Shown: positions 1 to 8,597 of the stretch, piece after piece
Position numbering within the stretch: the first letter of the stretch is position 1
Layout: the number at the start of each line of letters is the position of its first letter
DNA from: Gracilimonas mengyeensis
GTDB taxonomy: Bacteria > Bacteroidota > Rhodothermia > Balneolales > Balneolaceae
Direction: 5' to 3'
Assembly (NCBI RefSeq): GCF_900182705.1
Contig: NZ_FXTP01000003.1
Span: 186,001 to 250,000 of the forward strand
DNA: 64,000 nucleotides
The notes under the pieces: generated by a model
What the model saw: only the letters and a program-made list of their open reading frames with translations
What the model was told of the DNA's origin: nothing
Databases searched by the model: none
Translations under genes and position numbers: made by a program

Positions 1-100
1 GACAATAATGGATTTCAAGAATCTACCTAATGTCTAACATCAACAGCAATGACAACAACCCAATCTGTAATATGAAATTTCAAATCTGCAATTAATAAAA

Positions 101-129
101 AAAGCCCCTCTGTTTCCAGAGAGGCTTTT
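101..129 (-). terminator. Rho-independent terminator of the DUF2911 gene
   Basis: A 12-bp stem with a short loop, one U-G wobble on the minus strand, is followed by a T run on that strand. It lies about 25 bases downstream of the stop codon at 155, in the right orientation to end the leftward DUF2911/amidohydrolase transcript. Confidence 0.8.
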
Positions 130-154
130 GCTTTTCAATAATCAAGCGACCCAG

Positions 155-703
155 TTATTCCGTGGTAATGGGCACGGCTACTTTGGTTGCTCCCCAGTGT
201 AAATTCATGTGGGCTTTGTCAGCCGAGAGTTCATCAAAATAGATTTCAAACCACTCGGATTCGTCGGCTTCCATGGGAGATGCCATAACGCGTACTACAT
301 CTTCGGCTTCATCATATTGGGTTCCCCAAGACAGCTTGTTGTTCAAGATGATGGTCCATTCATCTTCGCCAGGAATGGTGTAGAGTGAATAGGTTCCGGC
401 ATCAACAGATTCTCCGCCAAAGCTCAAGTCATCAGAAAAGGTAATAGCGGTAGATTCGTTAGCGCCTGTTCTCCAAACGGTTCCAACCGGAGCCAATTGA
501 GAGCCTTCCCCAAAATAGGAACGCCCTTTCAAACCAGGACGTCCGTAGGTCACTGTTACTACGGTGGTACCAATAGTTTGGCTTACTGAAGCATTTGGAC
601 TTGCACGGTTTTGATCACTCCCACGCTCCTGTGCATAGCTAAATTCCGTCGCAAAAAAAGCGGTTACTACCATCAAAAAGGTTAGTTGCAGTAGTTTCTT
701 CAT
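155..703 (-). CDS. DUF2911 domain exported protein
   Basis: A 182-residue protein with a Sec signal peptide (about residues 1-24, ending near AQE). Nearly all the mature part matches what I know of DUF2911: a V-x-V-x-YGRPxxKGR motif near residues 50-61, then LAPVGTVWRTGANE and a GTYSLYTIP segment. The family is common in Bacteroidota, usually exported, and has no established biochemical role. The gene starts 23 bases below the stop of the upstream amidohydrolase, so the two probably share a transcript that ends at the hairpin at 101-129. The domain call is firm; the function is unknown. Confidence 0.88.
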   Translation of the reverse strand: MKKLLQLTFLMVVTAFFATEFSYAQERGSDQNRASPNASVSQTIGTTVVTVTYGRPGLKGRSYFGEGSQLAPVGTVWRTGANESTAITFSDDLSFGGESVDAGTYSLYTIPGEDEWTIILNNKLSWGTQYDEAEDVVRVMASPMEADESEWFEIYFDELSADKAHMNLHWGATKVAVPITTE

Positions 704-726
704 AGTATCCCTGTTAATTATTTGTG

Positions 727-1839
727 TTAGTTGGTTGTGAATAAAGATGCATCGATGCCCGGTACGACCTTGAGGGCATTTTTATAATACACTTTTTCTA
801 ACACTTCGTCCGGTAAATTCAATCCATACATTTTCCAGAATGCGTGGCGTTTTCTGAAATAGTCAAAATACTCGTCATCACTTTCCAGCACACGAAAATA
901 CACCCAATATTCTTTGGGGCGATAAGTATCTTTGCCGAATAAAATCCGGTCCTGATATTTAACGAAGAAGTCATGGGCAAATCGGGGCTGCCGACCGATC
1001 TCAGCCACCGCAGCAGAAATCTCGGTATACACATTCGGAAATTCATCCAGTAAATCACCCAGCCGGGCCAGGTCGTTGCCCATCCAGCCAAGATGTGCGT
1101 TAATGAAGGTGGTTTCCGGATGTTTGCGAAATACATTCCATTGTTCCTGCATCACCACTTCCCAGCTGGGATAGCGGGTAGAATCGCCCCGGTGTCGATT
1201 AGGGAAGTTCTTCATTTCCAGCCAACGCTCATTTTTTTCGTTGATGGGTGCCCAAAATACTTCCGGCTCGCCGGTATGGATAAGCACCGGAATACCCAAT
1301 TCCCCTGCTTTGGCCCACACCGGGTCCAGGCGGGGATCATCCGTGTGCAATCGGTTGCCTTCTGAATCTGTTACGGTAAGCCCGAGATTTTTGAAAATCT
1401 TGAGTCCGCGTGCTCCATTCTCGTAATCTTCCTGCAGTTGTTGCACGGTACGTTCGGTCCAGTCCGGGTCGTCAATGCCATCAAAATCGAGGTTGGCAAA
1501 TACGATAAATCGTCCGGGGGCCTGAGCCTCAGCCGCCTCCACCATTTGTTTGAGGCGCTCGCCGGAACGTCCGCTCAGATTCACCAGCACTTTCATATTC
1601 AGGCTATCCATCTCTTTTGCAGTGACCGACAGGTCCATCTCGCTCATCCGCCATAAGTGGCTATGTACATCCACAAAAGGATACTTCGCTGATTTAATGA
1701 CCTCGCCAGGTACTACCAGCGTGGATTCGGGGTCATATTCCTCGAAACTCATAGTAGTATCGGGTTCCTGTGCCAGGGTAGTGTTGCCGCTTAAGAGAAG
1801 AACAGCAACGATAAAGTAGAATAGTCGTAGATTTTTCAT
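727..1839 (-). CDS. Exported amidohydrolase family protein (Amidohydro_2 type)
   Basis: A 370-residue protein with a signal peptide (residues 1-23) and a metal-dependent hydrolase TIM barrel. Visible metal-site candidates are the HxH of VDVHSH (H59, H61), H188 in LIHTGEP, H249 in NAHLGW and D304 in LFGKDTY; K148 in GLKIFK sits where some members carry a bridging lysine. The layout matches the amidohydrolase-2 branch (decarboxylases, lactonases). The substrate cannot be told. It is the first gene of a probable two-gene unit with the DUF2911 gene. Export is unusual for this branch but common for such genes in Bacteroidota. Confidence 0.85.
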   Translation of the reverse strand: MKNLRLFYFIVAVLLLSGNTTLAQEPDTTMSFEEYDPESTLVVPGEVIKSAKYPFVDVHSHLWRMSEMDLSVTAKEMDSLNMKVLVNLSGRSGERLKQMVEAAEAQAPGRFIVFANLDFDGIDDPDWTERTVQQLQEDYENGARGLKIFKNLGLTVTDSEGNRLHTDDPRLDPVWAKAGELGIPVLIHTGEPEVFWAPINEKNERWLEMKNFPNRHRGDSTRYPSWEVVMQEQWNVFRKHPETTFINAHLGWMGNDLARLGDLLDEFPNVYTEISAAVAEIGRQPRFAHDFFVKYQDRILFGKDTYRPKEYWVYFRVLESDDEYFDYFRKRHAFWKMYGLNLPDEVLEKVYYKNALKVVPGIDASLFTTN

Positions 1840-2232
1840 GCCTAAGTATAGCTAATGCACGGTTTTTGTGCTACTGGTTTTGGGGTGATGATTTTATCAA
1901 CCCGCTCATCCCCAAAAGTGAATTCGAAACAATACCATAGCCCACGGATAAATCCGTGCGCTATGGGTTTATTTCTAAGAACAAATTACCTCGAATTGGG
2001 CTACTCAATGGATTGATTTCTTCGGAACAACTTCAAGCAAGTGCCTGTACTAATTATAGCTAATTCAACCGGTTTTCTTGTAGCAAATTGGTAATTATTT
2101 CTTGGCTAAGGTTCTACGCTGTCGCTCAGAATCATAAAAAAAATCTGTAATCTGCAATCAACATAATTTCAGGATTGATACCTTCCTACATTCTGTTTAA
2201 CGTGTGTATTACTCAAAACAAAACAGGCAATA
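1840..2232. other. Intergenic region with a strong palindrome
   Basis: About 390 bases between divergent genes, holding promoters for both sides. It contains the hairpin at 1935-1966 and, at about 2086-2117, a segment (TTGGTAATTATTT then TGGCTAAGGTTCT) that recurs at about 26279-26309. No coding sequence is seen. Confidence 0.6.
1935..1966. repeat. 15-bp near-perfect hairpin with 2-base loop
   Basis: Left arm CCATAGCCCACGGAT, loop AA, right arm ATCCGTGCGCTATGG, with a single mismatch. The central ACGGAT..ATCCGT core recurs in the hairpin at 55416-55437. It has no T run and lies about 95 bases above the amidohydrolase start, so it reads as a dispersed palindrome and not a terminator. Confidence 0.6.
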
Positions 2233-3228
2233 TTGAATTTTAACATACCGCCTCAACAAAAAAACCAGGACGGCAATGAACGCTCGGTGGGCTTCGAGTT
2301 TGAGTTTACCGGGGTAGAGATTAAAGATGCCGCCAATATGATCTCTGAGTTATATGGAGGCAAAGTTTCGCAACTGAGCGGGTATGAGTATAAAGTTTCG
2401 GATACCAGGTTTGGTGATTTTTCTCTGGAACTGGATGCTAGTCTTTTTCTGAATAAGAAATATGAAAAAGCCCTGAAGTCAATAGGGATAAATATCGACA
2501 AGCTTAAGAATAAAGATAAGCTGGAAGACACCCTACGCGATATGGCCTCAACCGTAGTGCCCTTTGAAATTATCACCCCGCCTATACCACTCCCGAAATT
2601 ACTCCACCTGAACGAACTGGTGGATAAGTTGCGCGAGTGGAAAGCCAAAGGAACCGGCAGCTCGTTCTTTTATGCGTTTGGGTTACATTTGAACCCTGAA
2701 GTACCCGAACTAACGGCCGACAGTATTTTGCGGCACTTGCAGGCCTATGTGATGCTGGATGGCTGGATCCGCAAGGATGCAAAAATTGATCTTTCCCGTA
2801 AAATCACCCCTTACATCAACGAGTACGAAATTGATTACATACGGCACATTCTGCAGCCTGATTATCAGCCCGACTTACAAACACTGATAGTCGATTACTT
2901 TGAATTCAAAAACTCGCGTAACCGCCCTCTGGATTTGCTTCCTGTGTTTATGTTTATGGATGAAGAAATTACCTCCTCGCTACTGGAGGAAGAACTAACC
3001 TCGGCACGCCCTACCTTTCATTACCGATTGCCTAATTGTAATATTCAGGATGAAGAATGGTCGTTGGCGGAGGAATGGAACCGTTGGGTACTGGTAGAAC
3101 GTTTAGCTAAAGACCGCAAAGCATTAAACCAATATGCACGCGCTTTTTTAAATATGGATGAAAAGTCAGTATTTGGTATTAAGAAGAAATGGATAAAACT
3201 AATGGACCGGTGGGTAAATGATGGATGA
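2233..3228 (+). CDS. Amidoligase enzyme (COOH-NH2 ligase, Amidoligase_2-like)
   Basis: 331 residues from a TTG start; no ATG lies before the conserved N terminus. Family hallmarks are VGFEFEF (residues 19-25), the acidic LELDAS (65-70), PFEIITPP (110-117) and FGLHLNPE (149-156). These match the amidoligase fold related to glutamine synthetase/gamma-glutamylcysteine ligase, which joins a carboxylate to an amine with ATP. No signal peptide, so it acts in the cytoplasm. The stop overlaps the start of the next gene by 11 bases, so the two are translationally coupled. Comparative work on amidoligases has noted pairing with class I glutamine amidotransferases and proposed roles in making or modifying small peptides. 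The substrate is unknown. Confidence 0.82.
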   Translation: MNFNIPPQQKNQDGNERSVGFEFEFTGVEIKDAANMISELYGGKVSQLSGYEYKVSDTRFGDFSLELDASLFLNKKYEKALKSIGINIDKLKNKDKLEDTLRDMASTVVPFEIITPPIPLPKLLHLNELVDKLREWKAKGTGSSFFYAFGLHLNPEVPELTADSILRHLQAYVMLDGWIRKDAKIDLSRKITPYINEYEIDYIRHILQPDYQPDLQTLIVDYFEFKNSRNRPLDLLPVFMFMDEEITSSLLEEELTSARPTFHYRLPNCNIQDEEWSLAEEWNRWVLVERLAKDRKALNQYARAFLNMDEKSVFGIKKKWIKLMDRWVNDG

Positions 3229-4027
3229 TTATGAACCGGTGATTGGTATCACGGGCCCCGACGAAGGGGGACAGGCTGCGTGGCTTTTTACCGCGTTTTC
3301 GGTCATTATTGCAGGTGGCAAACCCTTGCGCATCACCCCCAATATGCCTCGTGATATTGAACAAATTGATGGTTTGATATTAGGAGGCGGGGCGGACATT
3401 GAGCCTTTGAAATACGGCCAGCAGCGCATAGAAAGAGCGGTACTTACCCGCGACAAACGCACGCTATTTGAATGGGTTCTGTCTATTTTATTCTTCCCCA
3501 TCTATTGGCTTGCCCGCTACTTTCAACATACCAAACGCTCTCCCATAGATATGAAACGGGACAAGCTGGAGTTTAACCTTCTTCAGCAGTCCGTAGAACG
3601 AAACCTACCTGTATTAGGAATTTGCCGAGGAATGCAGCTAATCAATGTGCACTTTAAAGGCACCCTGTACCAGGATATACGTGGGTTTTATGCGGAAAAA
3701 TCACAGGTATCATCCATTTTCCCCAAGAAGCGTATTGTGATAAAAGATGACACCAGGTTGTGTGAGTTCCTGCAAACCGACATCTGTAACGTAAACGCCC
3801 TGCACAATCAGGCTATAGATGAAACTGGTGACGGCATAGAAGTGGCTGCCCGGGAGCTCAATACGGAAGTACGGCAAGCTATCGAGCATCGGGACTATCC
3901 TTTTGTAATCGGCGTACAATGGCATCCGGAATACCTGATCCAGATATCCCGCCAACGTAATATTTTTAAACAGCTGGTGAAGGCTGCTCAAGAACAATTA
4001 CACATGCAGCGAGTTAATACGCTCTAA
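3218..4027 (+). CDS. Class I glutamine amidotransferase / gamma-glutamyl hydrolase-like (peptidase C26)
   Basis: 269 residues. The catalytic triad is visible: C136 in LGICRGMQ, then H236 and E238 in GVQWHPEY; LGGGADIEP (55-63) and HNQAID (196-201) match PuuD-type gamma-glutamyl hydrolases. Between the usual RD (78-79) and the helix before the Cys there is an extra segment of about 30 residues with a strongly hydrophobic stretch (roughly 84-102), which could be a membrane-contacting helix. It overlaps the amidoligase gene by 11 bases, so the pair probably makes and breaks the same amide bond. Its last 30 bases overlap the convergent LytTR gene. Confidence 0.85.
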   Translation: MMDDYEPVIGITGPDEGGQAAWLFTAFSVIIAGGKPLRITPNMPRDIEQIDGLILGGGADIEPLKYGQQRIERAVLTRDKRTLFEWVLSILFFPIYWLARYFQHTKRSPIDMKRDKLEFNLLQQSVERNLPVLGICRGMQLINVHFKGTLYQDIRGFYAEKSQVSSIFPKKRIVIKDDTRLCEFLQTDICNVNALHNQAIDETGDGIEVAARELNTEVRQAIEHRDYPFVIGVQWHPEYLIQISRQRNIFKQLVKAAQEQLHMQRVNTL

Positions 4028-4708
4028 AAAGTCCTCTCTATTATTTTCACTCAGCCTGGCTTTCCCGGTCTCAAAATGAATTATTCTTCGTTCCACCGAT
4101 TCAATTTTTTTCAGGTTTACAATGTACGACCGGTGAGTTCGCATGAATAATGACGCTGGTAATTTTTCTTCCAACTTCTTTAAATTGATAAGTGAATGCA
4201 CCGGTTTTTTGGTAGACGACAGATGAAACTTCACATAATCTTTTAAGCCTTCGATAAAAAGGATATCCTCAAACCTGAGCTTCACCAATTTGTATTCTGA
4301 ACGAACAAAAATAAACTCCGCTTCGGAATTTTTCTCAGAACTTTGGCTCATATGCAAGAATTCTTTTGCTTTATGTGCAGACGACAGGAATTCTTCATAG
4401 CTAATGGGCTTCAGTAAGTAATCTAAAGCTTCTACTTTATAGCTTTCTACGGCATATTGGTCATAGGCTGTAGTAAAGATAATTTTTGGCGGATTCTTCA
4501 GCGATTTGATAAAGCTGAGTCCAGATATATCTGGCATCTCAATATCTATAAATAATAGTTCAGCTTCTCTTAACAGATCATCTTCCATCAAATCAAGAGC
4601 ACTATTCGACGCTTTCAATAAGTTCAGGAATGGGGTTCTGTTGATATAACTGCACATTAGTTCCAATGCAGGCGGCTCATCATCTATGGCTATACATTTA
4701 ATCATCAT
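3998..4708 (-). CDS. LytTR-family response regulator
   Basis: 236 residues. The receiver domain (1-120) has acidic pocket D9-D10, phospho-acceptor D55 in LLFIDIEMPD and the LDYLLKPI switch segment. The LytTR DNA-binding domain spans about 135-236, with the typical FIEGLKDYVKFH and RTHRSYIVNLKKI motifs. It overlaps the histidine kinase gene by 4 bases (ATGA type), so the two are a coupled pair. It is the last gene of the leftward operon running from 9397. The natural targets are the operon itself or nearby outer-membrane genes, which is inference. Confidence 0.93.
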   Translation of the reverse strand: MMIKCIAIDDEPPALELMCSYINRTPFLNLLKASNSALDLMEDDLLREAELLFIDIEMPDISGLSFIKSLKNPPKIIFTTAYDQYAVESYKVEALDYLLKPISYEEFLSSAHKAKEFLHMSQSSEKNSEAEFIFVRSEYKLVKLRFEDILFIEGLKDYVKFHLSSTKKPVHSLINLKKLEEKLPASLFMRTHRSYIVNLKKIESVERRIIHFETGKARLSENNREDFLERINSLHV

Positions 4709-5904
4709 ACAGGAATCTTTAGATATACAATAAAACGTTCTCCCTTATCCCTGACCTTCAGTGAATAATTATCTTTATACAACAGGTCTAATCTACGTTT
4801 AGCGTTCTTGAGTCCTATCCCTTTTTGATCTGTATTGTTCACAGGCTTGTATACATTATTTTGGGTCAAGAACTCAATAAAATCTTTGGTTTGGCGAATG
4901 TATATGGTTACAATTGCGGGGTCGTTTTGGCGCACTCCATGTTTAAATACATTTTCCAGAAAGGGAATAAAAAGTAAAGGCGGTATTGTTAGTTCATCAT
5001 CTTCTACTTCTTTAATAAAGTCAACGGAAATAGCTTGAGACAACCGTACTTTTACCAGCTCTATGTAATTTTCCATGAAGTTTACTTCCATACCCAAGGT
5101 CACCTTCTCACGGGATGACTCATACAGCATATAGCGCATCAGCTTGGATAACTTGTGAACGGCTTTTTGTGCCCGATCCGGTTTTGACTGAATAAGTGAA
5201 TAGATATTATTCAGCATATTGAAAAAGAAATGCGGGTTTACCTGGTTCTTGAGGAATGAAAGTTCTGTTTGCAGCTTTTCTCTACCGATCTCTTCTTTCT
5301 CCTGCTCGTTACGATACCACTGCTGTCCAAATTGAATTCCGGTACCTAACAATACGATAAACATTGAAGATAAAAGCGCCAGAAAATCAAATGCCCCTCT
5401 TCTTTCGGGTCCGCGATCTTCCGGAGGTGGCATAGGAGAGATTAGTAAACTATCCACATCCATACCTACCCCAATTACCGGGTTGACCGTATCTCCAATT
5501 CCTTGAAAAGGGGGAATAAAACTCACCGGTCTGTTTGGATCATTTCTACGAGCCTCTCTAAATGCCTCATTCACATTTAATACATCATGCATTAGATTGT
5601 TTGTCATCATGGTGAGCAAAACAATGGCTACAACTGATACTGCATAACCCAAGAACTTTCGCTGAAAAAGCATTTTAGGTATTAACAGAAAGTAATTGAG
5701 ATAAAACAGCACCAAAAGCAAAAAGATGAACAGATAATTTTTCACCTGAACTTCCCACGGCAATTCAAAACCAAAAGGGTGATTAAGTTGCAAATAGGTA
5801 GGCAAGGAAAAAAGGAGCAGCCACCCAAATACATGAATGCCTGCAACTATCCACTGGGTCTTATGGATTTTTATCTTTTCTATAAATTGATTTTCCTTAC
5901 TCAT
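4705..5904 (-). CDS. LytS/YehU-type membrane sensor histidine kinase
   Basis: 399 residues. Four hydrophobic segments are seen (about 19-37, 57-75, 86-102 and 174-191). A roughly 70-residue loop lies between the last two, probably periplasmic and rich in Pro and acidic residues. The His_kinase domain follows: H225 within LKNQVNPHFFFNMLNNI, then an N box around PPLLFIPFLENVFKHG and a glycine motif KGIGLKNAKRRL. This is the LytS/YehU type that pairs with LytTR regulators. It overlaps both neighbours by 4 bases. The signal is unknown; the loop is the obvious sensing part. Confidence 0.92.
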   Translation of the reverse strand: MSKENQFIEKIKIHKTQWIVAGIHVFGWLLLFSLPTYLQLNHPFGFELPWEVQVKNYLFIFLLLVLFYLNYFLLIPKMLFQRKFLGYAVSVVAIVLLTMMTNNLMHDVLNVNEAFREARRNDPNRPVSFIPPFQGIGDTVNPVIGVGMDVDSLLISPMPPPEDRGPERRGAFDFLALLSSMFIVLLGTGIQFGQQWYRNEQEKEEIGREKLQTELSFLKNQVNPHFFFNMLNNIYSLIQSKPDRAQKAVHKLSKLMRYMLYESSREKVTLGMEVNFMENYIELVKVRLSQAISVDFIKEVEDDELTIPPLLFIPFLENVFKHGVRQNDPAIVTIYIRQTKDFIEFLTQNNVYKPVNNTDQKGIGLKNAKRRLDLLYKDNYSLKVRDKGERFIVYLKIPV

Positions 5905-6257
5905 TTTAGTTGAATTTTTAGGCTATCCAACTCATAAACTGATAAGGCAGGAGTTTTATGATGTTTAATTTTTTGTAAGACTAAATTCCCGGCTTTATTG
6001 GCTTCTGCCTGATTTCTGAAAGGTTTTTCCCCGGGAACAGCAGGTATGTAAGGTTGCTTTATCAGAGGTTGGCCGGAGCGTAGTATCTCATACCCCCAGC
6101 CTGTACCTGATTGAAATGTCTGTACCTGAAAACTCATGCCTGCTGGCGTTTCCTGATCACCAGAACGAGCCAGCATTACTGACCCTATAAGTATCACACA
6201 AAGTAATCCGGTAAGAATATACTTCAGATTCATCTTGTTAATAACTGTCTTCATCAT
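5901..6257 (-). CDS. DUF4907 domain protein
   Basis: 118 residues with an N-terminal hydrophobic anchor or signal (about 11-31). The rest fits DUF4907: a WGYEIL segment, a predicted strand with QPLIKQPYIPAVPG, then FRNQAEANKAGNLVLQKI. The C-terminal half looks like a small alpha/beta fold seen beside Kelch and DUF4270 proteins in Bacteroidota. It overlaps the Kelch gene by 20 bases and the kinase gene by 4, so it is firmly inside the operon. Function unknown. An alternative start is M9 (MNLKYIL); the longer start is kept because it preserves the coupling. Confidence 0.75.
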   Translation of the reverse strand: MMKTVINKMNLKYILTGLLCVILIGSVMLARSGDQETPAGMSFQVQTFQSGTGWGYEILRSGQPLIKQPYIPAVPGEKPFRNQAEANKAGNLVLQKIKHHKTPALSVYELDSLKIQLK

Positions 6258-7293
6258 TTTCTATGTTCGGATTGTATTCCCAAAAATCATCGTAATACAA
6301 ACTTCCGTTATTCCCGGTGCCTACATATGCAAGATTGTTAATCGTAAAAGCCACGGCATCTCTGCGGGCATTGCCTTCAAAAACAGCCAAATCTTCATCC
6401 GTCCAGACATCCGTTTCGGGATTATACTGCCATATATTTGATTTATTGCCGCCACTGTAGCCTAACGCTATATAGCCCTTTCCATCCAGTGTAAATGAAA
6501 CAGCTTTACTGCGGGGTATATCTCTGCTGTTCTCATCCCGGTCTTCATCAAGATTCTGCAGGTTACTCCAAAGCCCGCTCTCTGGGTTATATACCCAAAA
6601 ATCTGGCTCATATATACCATTACTGGTTCCGGTGCCAACGTATGCTTTGTCATCAATAACAAAAGCCGTGGCGTCAATACGTTTTTCTCCGGGGATACTC
6701 ACCACCTGCGCCCATTGATCGGTTTCAGGGTCGTATCGCCAGAAATCTTTAAGGTCGTTATCGTCATGTCCGGTCCCAACATAACCCTTATTATTTAAGG
6801 CAAATGCAACGGCACCATAGCGAGCTGACCCTCCAAAAGCGGCAACGGAATCCCAGCTATTTGTGGCCGGGTCATAAGCCCAGAAATCCCGCAGGTAGTA
6901 ACCATCCACATCGTCATTGTAGCCTGTTCCTACATACCCTTTTCCGTCAGCCACAAAAGCCACAGCCGAATTCCGTGGAATACCGGGAAAATCAGCTTTT
7001 TGGGTCCAGAAATTCATCTCCGGATCAAACTCCCAGATATCTTTCAAGCGATCCTGGTCATCATCCTGGTCACCATTATAACCGGTGCCTACGTATCCTT
7101 TTCCATCAATGGAAAAAGCCACAGCATTGCTTCGTGGAATGCCTTCGTAGGAAGAAATCCGGGCCCAGTCTCCCCATTCTATATTTTCGGTATCACTGTT
7201 AAACACGTTACAAGCTGTGAAAGACAAAGCCGTAAGTGAAAGAATCAAAACCGTTTTTATGTAATTGCTATTCATTCTATGTTGCTTATTCAT
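6238..7293 (-). CDS. Kelch-repeat beta-propeller lipoprotein
   Basis: 351 residues. The signal ends at a lipobox-like LSFTAC near residue 27, so it is probably a lipoprotein. Six repeats of about 50 residues follow, each with a GKGYVGTGYN-like strand and a DFWxYDPxTxxW strand, as in six-bladed Kelch propellers. No enzyme residues are evident; a binding role at the outer membrane is likely. It starts 5 bases below the DUF4270 stop and overlaps DUF4907. An alternative start is M7 (MNSNYIK). The very regular GTG(Y/H)(N/D) motifs put an acidic or polar patch on one face, which could bind metal or sugar; that is inference. Confidence 0.88.
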   Translation of the reverse strand: MNKQHRMNSNYIKTVLILSLTALSFTACNVFNSDTENIEWGDWARISSYEGIPRSNAVAFSIDGKGYVGTGYNGDQDDDQDRLKDIWEFDPEMNFWTQKADFPGIPRNSAVAFVADGKGYVGTGYNDDVDGYYLRDFWAYDPATNSWDSVAAFGGSARYGAVAFALNNKGYVGTGHDDNDLKDFWRYDPETDQWAQVVSIPGEKRIDATAFVIDDKAYVGTGTSNGIYEPDFWVYNPESGLWSNLQNLDEDRDENSRDIPRSKAVSFTLDGKGYIALGYSGGNKSNIWQYNPETDVWTDEDLAVFEGNARRDAVAFTINNLAYVGTGNNGSLYYDDFWEYNPNIENDEDSY

Positions 7294-7298
7294 TTTAC

Positions 7299-8597
7299 TT
7301 AATTCAATTTGGTAACTACAAGGCTTACGTACATTTTGTAACCGGCATTTGCTGGCCCACCCAGAATAGTTCGGTTAACATTTCCTTGATATTGGGAAGC
7401 AGGAGCAGTGAGTAATAATCCATTCCCGGTTATTCGGTCTGTGTCTAGTTCCTCCCGTACAAACTCCGAGATATCCAGCTTATAGTATGTTTGTTGATTA
7501 AACTCTTCATCTACCGTGGGAGAAGCAGAAATAGTATTCCCATCATCATCCGTGTATGACCCGATTATCCGGTGCCGAACATCTCCCACATAAACCATGA
7601 GAGGATCAGGAAGGGGCGTTTCCTCTTCATAGCTTTGCGCAAGGGGGAAAAGATACAGTTCGGCACCGTTGATAATCAGGTTTGGTCCAACATCAAAAAG
7701 ATTATCTATGGTTGGGAAATCGAGGCGGGTCATGATACCCACACCATTCTGAATAAATACCTGGTTGCCACTTTCTGTACTTTTAATACTCTCTTTTGGA
7801 CTTTCCAGTTTATTCAAAGGTGCTTTGCGATCACCCTGTATATTTGAAAAATGGGAATAGAGATTGAAATCATAATACTTCTGTTCCACAACTCCATCTG
7901 TAGTTTCAGTGTAATGCAGCCTAAGCGAGAGGTAAGCCGTACTATCTGCCTGAAACCCAAAGATCGAGGTGTTAGATGCGTTGCCGTTAGAAATGGCAAT
8001 GCCTTTTAAATAATCCTCAAAGTGCTCCTGATCCTCTACTATCTTTCCTTCATTCTGAAAAGCCTCAAACAAAGGCAAACCGAGGGCCTGTGGCAGTAGT
8101 ATCTCCAGGCTGTCTTTATTTTCCGGGGTGATTGTTACCGAGGCAAGACTTGCACTTTCCGTCTCAAAATCATCAAAGTTATATAACTGGGTATTATCCC
8201 CGGCGGGCTCAATGTCTTCCAACACACGGTATAGCGAAAACTGCTGCCTTGCCCCAGCATCTCCGTAATGATAATTTACCTTTAGGCGAAGGCTCAAAGA
8301 GTCGTATTGTGCTGTTTCACTTATGGTTACTCCGCTGCCTACACTAAAACGAACAAAACCTTTGGCATATACAGTACCCAAATAATCGTCCTGATAAGAG
8401 CCTACCAGCAGGTTTGTAGCGTCATCGGTAACTACAGAATCCATCAAAACACTGGATGCCTTTATGGTGAGGGTATCTGTTGCTATAACCTCCATTGAGC
8501 TATCTACAAACCCGGAGCCAATCATGGTTCCGTCCTCACCGCAGCTCACCAAAAAAATCAGTATAAAAATTACCACCAAGCACTTTACGAATTTCAT
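7299..8597 (-). CDS. DUF4270 domain lipoprotein
   Basis: 432 residues from the ATG at 8597, chosen because it overlaps the upstream stop as ATGA and puts the lipobox LIFLVSC at residue 19; a start 12 codons further up is possible but less natural. DUF4270 features: IGSGFVDSS soon after the lipid Cys, TDTLTIKASSVLMDSVVT, and LLVGSYQDDYLGTVYAKGF. The rest is beta-rich and likely sits on the outer membrane. DUF4270 proteins occur widely in Bacteroidota without a defined role. The operon context (Kelch, DUF4907, two-component pair) suggests a surface module under its own sensor. Confidence 0.88.
   Translation of the reverse strand: MKFVKCLVVIFILIFLVSCGEDGTMIGSGFVDSSMEVIATDTLTIKASSVLMDSVVTDDATNLLVGSYQDDYLGTVYAKGFVRFSVGSGVTISETAQYDSLSLRLKVNYHYGDAGARQQFSLYRVLEDIEPAGDNTQLYNFDDFETESASLASVTITPENKDSLEILLPQALGLPLFEAFQNEGKIVEDQEHFEDYLKGIAISNGNASNTSIFGFQADSTAYLSLRLHYTETTDGVVEQKYYDFNLYSHFSNIQGDRKAPLNKLESPKESIKSTESGNQVFIQNGVGIMTRLDFPTIDNLFDVGPNLIINGAELYLFPLAQSYEEETPLPDPLMVYVGDVRHRIIGSYTDDDGNTISASPTVDEEFNQQTYYKLDISEFVREELDTDRITGNGLLLTAPASQYQGNVNRTILGGPANAGYKMYVSLVVTKLN

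Noticed and set aside
1093-1819. Several open frames on the plus strand across the amidohydrolase gene
   Set aside because: They are antisense to a gene with clear catalytic motifs and show no signal, domain or start context of their own.
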